Assembly: GCA_964503315.1 (NCBI GenBank)
Contig: CAZCZL010000009.1
Coordinates: 77,025 to 141,024 of the forward strand
From: FEB-12 sp964503315
GTDB lineage: Bacteria > Zixibacteria > MSB-5A5 > GN15 > FEB-12
Length of the DNA: 64,000 nucleotides
Direction of reading: 5' to 3'
How positions within the stretch are numbered: position 1 is the stretch's first letter; every line of letters begins with the position of its first letter. A program made the translations under genes and the position numbers. The notes beneath the pieces are model-generated. The model saw only the letters and a program-made list of their open reading frames with translations, did no database searches and was not told where the DNA came from. This document shows, one piece after another, positions 59,052-64,000 of this stretch.

Positions 59052-60878
59052 TCAGCCCAACAAGCCGAAATAGAATAGAACCGGCAGTATCAGACCGGCG
59101 ATGATCGCTTCACCCCCTATCAATCCTGATGCTACAGTAACCGAGTGGTGTTCATACGACTCCTGGTCGATCTTCGACCAGATCCACCCCGCCACTGAAC
59201 CGATACCTACCGCCAGATTAAGTGTCCCCGGAAGGATCAGTGCAAATCCAAATCCGGCCGCGCTTGGTATCCAACTCCAGTGAGTGAAGTGGCGCATCAC
59301 TACCAGCACTACTCCAAGCACACCAGCTATGACGGTCCACAAAAGCGCGTCGGGCGGGAAAGCCGCGATCCCCTTGGACATCAGCACCGCCATGTTGGAT
59401 AGCTTAAGACCTGTCGGCGCGACCAGTTCTTCGCCAAGTTTGTATCTATTGGTCAGGATCGGATACATGATCGCCACCGACGCCGCACCGATGCCAACCG
59501 CGAAGAACTGTACCCAGGTCAGAAGTCTCGGTGTTGAGCCAACCAGCTTGCCGGTCTTAAAGACCTGCATCAGACCTTCTCCCTGTGAGTTGATATTCCC
59601 TGCCATACCGGCCGCCACCAGGTTGTGACCGATCGATGGCGAGAATATCCTGAAGACCGCCTGGAGTGTATTCGCCATGAGCGAAACGGGGCCGTTATTA
59701 GTTTCGCCGAGTACCCTCACGCCAACCAGGATCAACGGCAATCCAAGTATCACCGACAATACGGTCTGCCAGAACGGAAGGGAGAAATTGGTATGTTGAA
59801 AGAAAGCGAGGAGCAGCGTGAACAGCACCGACATGATGATAATCGTGCGCAATGAAACATCCTCGCGGCTCTCGCTCGAAGATTTTTTCACCTGAAGCGT
59901 TTTGAACATCGCTACGAGTGAACGCCAGCGAAGCAATACCGCGGTCAGCGCCGCCGTTATCATCAGCGCGGTCGCCGGCCACATAAACCAAAGCATAGCG
60001 ATCGAGAAATGATTACCTGCGATGTACCGATTGGCCAGCCCGCCATGCTGTGACAGGAACTCTGTCTGTTCGGGAGTCAGAGCGGCACCGCTGGAGATGA
60101 GAGTCCGCACCTGATCGACATATTCCGGAGCGACATTCGAGAGTACAATCTGCATCCCCGCGTGATCCATGATGACTGGTCCGAACAGATAGACCGCGAG
60201 TGTACCGGCCAGCATCGAGACGCCGACATTCAGTCCGATCAGCATCCCGGTGCCGAGTGAGAGCACGTTCCACTCCATCCCAATAGCGAACCGTCCGGCG
60301 AAATTCCAGGTATGCAACACCGCGTAGCCGTCGCGGAAGAAAGCCACCACCGCGCCGATCACCGCGCTGAACCCAAGTGTCCGCAAGCGACTGCCGCCTT
60401 GCTTACCCTCAGTCGAGTCCAGCACATTGATCGTCTCGGCCGCGGCGACGCCATCGGCGAAGATCATCTGCGGATCCTCAACAAAGTACCGACGGAACAG
60501 CGCGGAGAAAAAGACACCGATCGCGCCGGAGCAGAAGAGCCAGAAGAACATCTGCCATGCACCGATTTTGATGTGTGCTTCGGCCGGGACAGACTCATTC
60601 ATTTCCAGATAACCAAAGGCAGCCGCCACGACACACATGAAGGCGGTCGAGGCCGCGGAGGTCGCCGCGGATTGGATGATGTTATTCTGCAGGCGATTCT
60701 GCCCGCGCGTTTTGCGGGCGAAGATCAACAGGAAGAGAGCACCGAGAAATGCGGCAAGGACCGAGACATTCGGGCCCATCCCCAATTTTAACACAATGTA
60801 CGGATAGGCCATGGAGATAATGGCCGAGATAACAAACGCACCGACCATCGATTGCCACGTGATTTCCTTCGACGCCAT
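59052..60878 (-). CDS. OPT-family oligopeptide/metal-chelate transporter
   Basis: 608 residues from the ATG at 60878 (MASKEITWQSMVG), with AGGAAG six bases upstream. It is an integral membrane protein with roughly 14-16 helices. Signatures: LKLGMGPNVSVLAAFLGALFLL, NIIQSAATSAASTAF, FVDGVAAAETINVLDS-type segment (IFADGVAAAETINVLD), AGNINSQGEGLMQVFKTGKLVGSTPRLLTW and GLIGGEAIIAGLILP. OPT proteins import small peptides or metal complexes with protons. The prokaryotic branch is often peptide-type. It is divergent from a TrmB-type regulator, which probably controls it through the dyad at 61052-61069. Confidence 0.9.
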   Translation of the reverse strand: MASKEITWQSMVGAFVISAIISMAYPYIVLKLGMGPNVSVLAAFLGALFLLIFARKTRGQNRLQNNIIQSAATSAASTAFMCVVAAAFGYLEMNESVPAEAHIKIGAWQMFFWLFCSGAIGVFFSALFRRYFVEDPQMIFADGVAAAETINVLDSTEGKQGGSRLRTLGFSAVIGAVVAFFRDGYAVLHTWNFAGRFAIGMEWNVLSLGTGMLIGLNVGVSMLAGTLAVYLFGPVIMDHAGMQIVLSNVAPEYVDQVRTLISSGAALTPEQTEFLSQHGGLANRYIAGNHFSIAMLWFMWPATALMITAALTAVLLRWRSLVAMFKTLQVKKSSSESREDVSLRTIIIMSVLFTLLLAFFQHTNFSLPFWQTVLSVILGLPLILVGVRVLGETNNGPVSLMANTLQAVFRIFSPSIGHNLVAAGMAGNINSQGEGLMQVFKTGKLVGSTPRLLTWVQFFAVGIGAASVAIMYPILTNRYKLGEELVAPTGLKLSNMAVLMSKGIAAFPPDALLWTVIAGVLGVVLVVMRHFTHWSWIPSAAGFGFALILPGTLNLAVGIGSVAGWIWSKIDQESYEHHSVTVASGLIGGEAIIAGLILPVLFYFGLLG

Positions 60879-61051
60879 AAGCACTTCCTTTCGGATGGCC
60901 GATTCTGCCCGGCCGATAAAGTGTCTGAATTGAGCTAAGAAAATCTGCCAGCAGGCCATCACGCAACCGTTTTTTGCGATATAGGACAATAAGTTACGGG
61001 TTTTTCATGCAAGCTGACGCACCGTGAAACCAACAGCCACGAAGTACGTAT

Positions 61052-61069
61052 TAGTAGCATAGACTACTA
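61052..61069. promoter_or_regulatory. Dyad between OPT transporter and TrmB-type regulator
   Basis: TAGTAG-CATAGA-CTACTA is a perfect 6-bp inverted repeat, 17 bases before the regulator start. Its position in the 207-base divergent gap fits autoregulation and control of the transporter. Confidence 0.5.
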
Positions 61070-61085
61070 CTATTCACGAGGACGC

Positions 61086-61934
61086 ATGAAAAGGGATATA
61101 ACTGAAGCTCTGCAGGATCTGGGACTAACCGGTCTCGAGGCGGGGATTTACGCCCATTTATTGGCACATTCACCGCTGACCGGATACGCTATCGCACGGC
61201 AGATCGGTAAACCGACCGCGAATACATATAAAGCACTCGATTCCTTGGTTGAACGTGGGGCGGTTCTGATGGAGTATGGCAAGACCCGAGTCTACCGAGC
61301 CATCTCAGTTGCCGATCTTCTGGCCTCACTGGAACAACGACACCGCATGGTAGGCGCGGAGTTGATTGCGGCGGCAGGACAGATCGCTTCGCATGAAACG
61401 GATGACCGCGTTTATCAGATAGGCTCGGTGGATCAGCTCTTTCAACAATTCCGCCGGATGCTCCAGCGTGCGACCAAAGTCGCCGTCTTCGACCTCTTCC
61501 CCCGCTCTGCTGAAACATTGAAAGATGATCTACGTGCGGCAGCCGCACGCGGAGTGAAGACAGTTGTGAAGATCTACGCGCCGATTGATATACCCGGTGT
61601 TGATCTGGTGATGCACACCAACCCCAGTACTTTAAAGCGATGGCCCGGCGAATGGGCGAATGGCGTGGTTGATGGCACGGTCTATCAGGTTGCGTTTCTC
61701 TCGCGTGACTGCCGCTCGGTTCGACTCGCCGTCAGAAGCGAGAGTCCCTATCTCGCCTGGATGTACCACCACGGCCTGGTCTCCGAACTGATGACTACCG
61801 CTGTGTCAGCGGTTCTGCAACGAGGCGGGAATATAGCGGAGATCGAGGCCGCGCACGATAGATATCGTGAACTATTGACCGACGAAGCTCCCGGATTGAC
61901 CGCACTCAGAGAACGATTCACCGACTCGGACTGA
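61086..61934 (+). CDS. TrmB-family transcriptional regulator
   Basis: 282 residues. An N-terminal winged helix (about 5-75: ALQDLGLTGLEAGIYAHLLAHSPLTGYAIARQIGKPTANTYKALDSLVERG) matches the TrmB HTH. A short coiled linker (VADLLASLEQRHRMVGAELIAAA) and a C-terminal phospholipase D-like/TrmB effector domain follow (AVFDLFPRSAETLKDDLRAAAARGVKTVVKIY). TrmB proteins sense sugars or other small molecules and are more common in archaea, although FCB bacteria carry them too. It is divergent from the OPT transporter, its probable target. The ribosome site is GAGGACGC, five bases away. Confidence 0.87.
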   Translation: MKRDITEALQDLGLTGLEAGIYAHLLAHSPLTGYAIARQIGKPTANTYKALDSLVERGAVLMEYGKTRVYRAISVADLLASLEQRHRMVGAELIAAAGQIASHETDDRVYQIGSVDQLFQQFRRMLQRATKVAVFDLFPRSAETLKDDLRAAAARGVKTVVKIYAPIDIPGVDLVMHTNPSTLKRWPGEWANGVVDGTVYQVAFLSRDCRSVRLAVRSESPYLAWMYHHGLVSELMTTAVSAVLQRGGNIAEIEAAHDRYRELLTDEAPGLTALRERFTDSD

Positions 61935-61974
61935 CCATCATGCCAACAATTTTCAATACAATAGAGAGGTTTTT

Positions 61975-63843
61975 ATGAACTGGAAGATCTACCTCCTCGC
62001 TTGTCTCAGCGCAATCGCTCTGCAGATGACAACCGGCGCCGCCGCGCCGTCAGATTGGACCAAAGAACAGATACTGGAGAATTGGAAAGCCGCGACTAAA
62101 ACATCCAGTCAGCCAGGTATGGGGACACATATCACGGCTGAGTTGAAAGCGTCTGGCCTAACTGGAACGTACGAAGAATGGACAGCCGCGGATGGCCGCT
62201 ATCGCTTCAAACTCGACCTGGGAAACGGCCTCTTCGTGCAGGAAGTGATCATGCTCGGCGACTCCGCCTGGCAGCGTGACAAGACTGGCAGGGTTTCGCC
62301 ATTGGAAGGAGTCGATCTTCAGCGTGTCAGATCTTCGCGTTATTTCTCGCAAGGCCTGCAGTTCACCCCAGATTTCGGCGGGGCGGAGATAACGGTCGTC
62401 GAGGCCGACTCCTCTTCTATTGCAGGACTTCGCATCACCCCACCCAATGGCATTATGACCACCTACTATTTTGATTCCCGGTGGTTGCCGCACCACTCGA
62501 CCACTCCATCGGACGACCGGGTCACAACGTCATGGTACGAAAACTATCAGGAAATGGGCGGATCGATTGTGGCTACCTTTACTCGCCAGCGGACTGGTAC
62601 GGACAGCCGTTACGATGTTGAGACCAAGCTTCTTACGTTCGAGACCGGCGTGACTCCGCCGGATGAACTATTCTCGGTCGCCCCCACGGCGCTCAAGGAT
62701 TTCAGCTTTGCCGACGGCGACCGTGCGCTGTCTATCCCGATCCAACTGAGCGGCAACCATATTTACGTGCCGGTGAGCATCAACGGCAAAGCGAAGAAGT
62801 GGTTCATTCTCGATACCGGCGCCGAAATGGGAGTGATAAATAAATCGGTAGCCGAGGAACTGGGTTTGACCATGTCCGGCGATATGGAGGGACGTGGCGG
62901 CGGGGAGCAATCCATCTCGGTCTCGTTGGTGTCAGATCTCACGCTGGAGGTTTCGGGCGCAACTGTCACCGGTCAGACTTTGGCCGCGGTCGCGCTCGAC
63001 GCGCTGGAGCCAAAGATCGGCCGTCGCATGGAAGGGATTCTTGGTTCCGAGTTCTTCCACCGATTTGTCGTGCAGATAGACTATGAGAACAAACTCCTGC
63101 ATCTGTACGACCCGGCGACCTTTAGATACGAAGGATCAGAGCAACCGATCCCGATCATCCTCGAATCGAATCTCCCGATGATCAACATCGCGTTTCAGGT
63201 AAACGGCTGTAAGAAATCGGTCGGCAAATTCCTGATGGATACGGGCGCCAACTCGGCAATCGATATATCCTCCCCCAAAGTCGAGGCAGACAGCCTTGCG
63301 CAGTGTGCGAGCAGAGTCTACGCGGGGAATATCAGCTATGGTGTGGGTGGCGCGAGCAAGCAATTGGCAACGCGAACTGATATTCTCGAATTCGGCGGAC
63401 ATGCAGTGCCGAGTCTTATTGGATCACTGATGCAGGATAAGTCCGGAGCGGGAGCGAGCAAGGATCGCGACGGTCTTATCGGCGGCGACCTCTTCAAACA
63501 TTTCACGATCACGTTTGATTATACCGGCCGTCGTCTCTGGCTGAAGCCGAATGGCCAATTCAATGAGATTCCACAGCTCGACATGTCCGGGATGAAATTC
63601 GAAGCTCACGGAAAGAGCTTCGACACAATCGTAGTCGCGGTGGTGATATCTGGCTCGGTCGCCGAACAGGCAGGGATCAAGCCGGGGGATCAAATCGTCT
63701 CAGTTGACGGGCGGACTGTTGAAGGGATGACATTGGAGGATGTGAAGGCGAAGTTCCGCATCGCCAACCCGGGACTTAAGGTCGAGTATATGCGCGACAG
63801 AAAGAAAGACTCCGCAACGCTGAAACTTGAGCCGGTGATATAG
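61975..63843 (+). CDS. Secreted double aspartyl (retropepsin-like) protease with PDZ domain
   Basis: 622 residues. Signal peptide MNWKIYLLACLSAIALQMTTGAAA. Residues 26-240 form an outer-membrane-lipoprotein-like beta domain (WTKEQILENWKAATKTSS… DGRYRFKLDLGNG). Two retropepsin-like domains follow: the first with WFILDTGAEMGVI (280-284 DTGAE) and ILGSEFFHRFVVQIDYE, the second with FLMDTGANSAIDI (422-426 DTGAN) and LIGGDLFKHFTITFDY. A C-terminal PDZ domain (about 540-618) contains VAEQAGIKPGDQIVSVDGRTVEGM. It probably acts as a bilobed or dimeric aspartic peptidase in the periplasm. The ribosome site is GAGAGG. The gene is downstream of the TrmB-type regulator by 40 bases. Confidence 0.86.
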   Translation: MNWKIYLLACLSAIALQMTTGAAAPSDWTKEQILENWKAATKTSSQPGMGTHITAELKASGLTGTYEEWTAADGRYRFKLDLGNGLFVQEVIMLGDSAWQRDKTGRVSPLEGVDLQRVRSSRYFSQGLQFTPDFGGAEITVVEADSSSIAGLRITPPNGIMTTYYFDSRWLPHHSTTPSDDRVTTSWYENYQEMGGSIVATFTRQRTGTDSRYDVETKLLTFETGVTPPDELFSVAPTALKDFSFADGDRALSIPIQLSGNHIYVPVSINGKAKKWFILDTGAEMGVINKSVAEELGLTMSGDMEGRGGGEQSISVSLVSDLTLEVSGATVTGQTLAAVALDALEPKIGRRMEGILGSEFFHRFVVQIDYENKLLHLYDPATFRYEGSEQPIPIILESNLPMINIAFQVNGCKKSVGKFLMDTGANSAIDISSPKVEADSLAQCASRVYAGNISYGVGGASKQLATRTDILEFGGHAVPSLIGSLMQDKSGAGASKDRDGLIGGDLFKHFTITFDYTGRRLWLKPNGQFNEIPQLDMSGMKFEAHGKSFDTIVVAVVISGSVAEQAGIKPGDQIVSVDGRTVEGMTLEDVKAKFRIANPGLKVEYMRDRKKDSATLKLEPVI

Positions 63844-63923
63844 CTGCGCCAGCTGATTTGTTTACGCAGGCCGGATCTTTTGTCCACCAGAAAATGGCGA
63901 AGGATCCGGTTTCGCGTCATCAC

Positions 63924-64000
63924 TTAGCTCGACAACCGTACCGCTATCGCCAGCACCGCAAAGACCAGGGCGAGATTTATTCCTATCAACGCCCGTCCAT
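63924..64000 (-). CDS. C-terminal end of an unknown membrane protein (partial)
   Basis: The minus-strand frame entering from the window edge reads GRALIGINLALVFAVLAIAVRLSS and stops at TAA (63926-63924). This is a hydrophobic helix followed by a short charged end, as in a C-terminal membrane segment. Convergence with the protease gene upstream fits gene order. Nothing more can be said from 25 codons. Confidence 0.4.
   Translation of the reverse strand, partial: GRALIGINLALVFAVLAIAVRLSS

Noticed and set aside
1..64000. tRNA, rRNA, insertion sequence, prophage or attachment site
   Set aside because: Nothing resembling cloverleaf ends, transposases, terminal inverted repeats or integrases was found by eye. 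A tRNA scan would be decisive.

Overview
This window reads as a bacterial chromosome segment. Many secreted proteins combine three traits: 'W-T-A-P-G-D-D-G' fibronectin III repeats, dockerin-like doublets (NVN…DLSDLSLLISYL) and C-terminal sorting domains of the FlgD-like or Por/type IX kind. There is also an exosortase system, and a menaquinone pathway complete from chorismate. Together these suggest a Gram-negative member of the FCB group, most like candidate phylum Zixibacteria. The taxonomy is inferred from protein style, not from a marker gene. I saw no rRNA, tRNA, CRISPR array or insertion sequence.

Layout. 1-7.2 kb: an exopolysaccharide-type operon on the minus strand (a serine-less SGNH-fold protein, a GT4 glycosyltransferase, the 5' part of an O-antigen ligase-like membrane protein), a large secreted beta-helix protein, and a second SGNH-fold protein. 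7.9-14.2 kb: a small FN3/dockerin-like protein, a sugar epimerase, a GT2 glycosyltransferase, an exosortase overlapping epsI, then two tandem PEP-CTERM cargo genes, each behind a sigma-54-type promoter. 14.2-20 kb: a MshEN/degenerate-HD/PATAN signalling protein and a secreted protein whose FN3 repeats recur every 336 bp exactly. 20.1-25.9 kb: the hydrogenase maturation operon hypABFCDE, without hydrogenase subunits in the window. 26-30 kb: a fusion of a TonB-receptor N-terminus to a von Willebrand A protein, and a secreted dockerin-bearing protein. 30-36.2 kb: housekeeping genes (thpR, yjbQ, oligopeptidase B, polyphosphate glucokinase, ferritin) and a secreted repeat protein.

36.3-43.8 kb: an unusual chaperone-usher locus with five DUF4402-type subunits, one short unrecognised secreted protein, a periplasmic chaperone and a divergent usher, again behind a sigma-54-type site. 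43.8-47.4 kb: two calcium-binding thrombospondin-3/dockerin-like secreted proteins, one with a cupredoxin head, from near-identical sigma-70-type promoters. 47.6-58.9 kb: secreted oligoendopeptidase F, then the menaquinone cluster: menG-F-D-H-B-A-C-E in one minus-strand operon with mostly overlapping genes, and menI convergent on menE. 59-64 kb: an OPT-family transporter divergent from a TrmB-type regulator with a dyad between them, a double retropepsin/PDZ protein, and the tail of a further membrane protein.

The common theme is cell-surface construction. The window shows at least three export or sorting signals (PEP-CTERM, a FlgD-like/type IX C-terminus, chaperone-usher). Sigma-54-type promoters link the PEP-CTERM and fimbrial loci, and a TGTTCA-N5-TGAACA dyad recurs beside secreted-protein genes.
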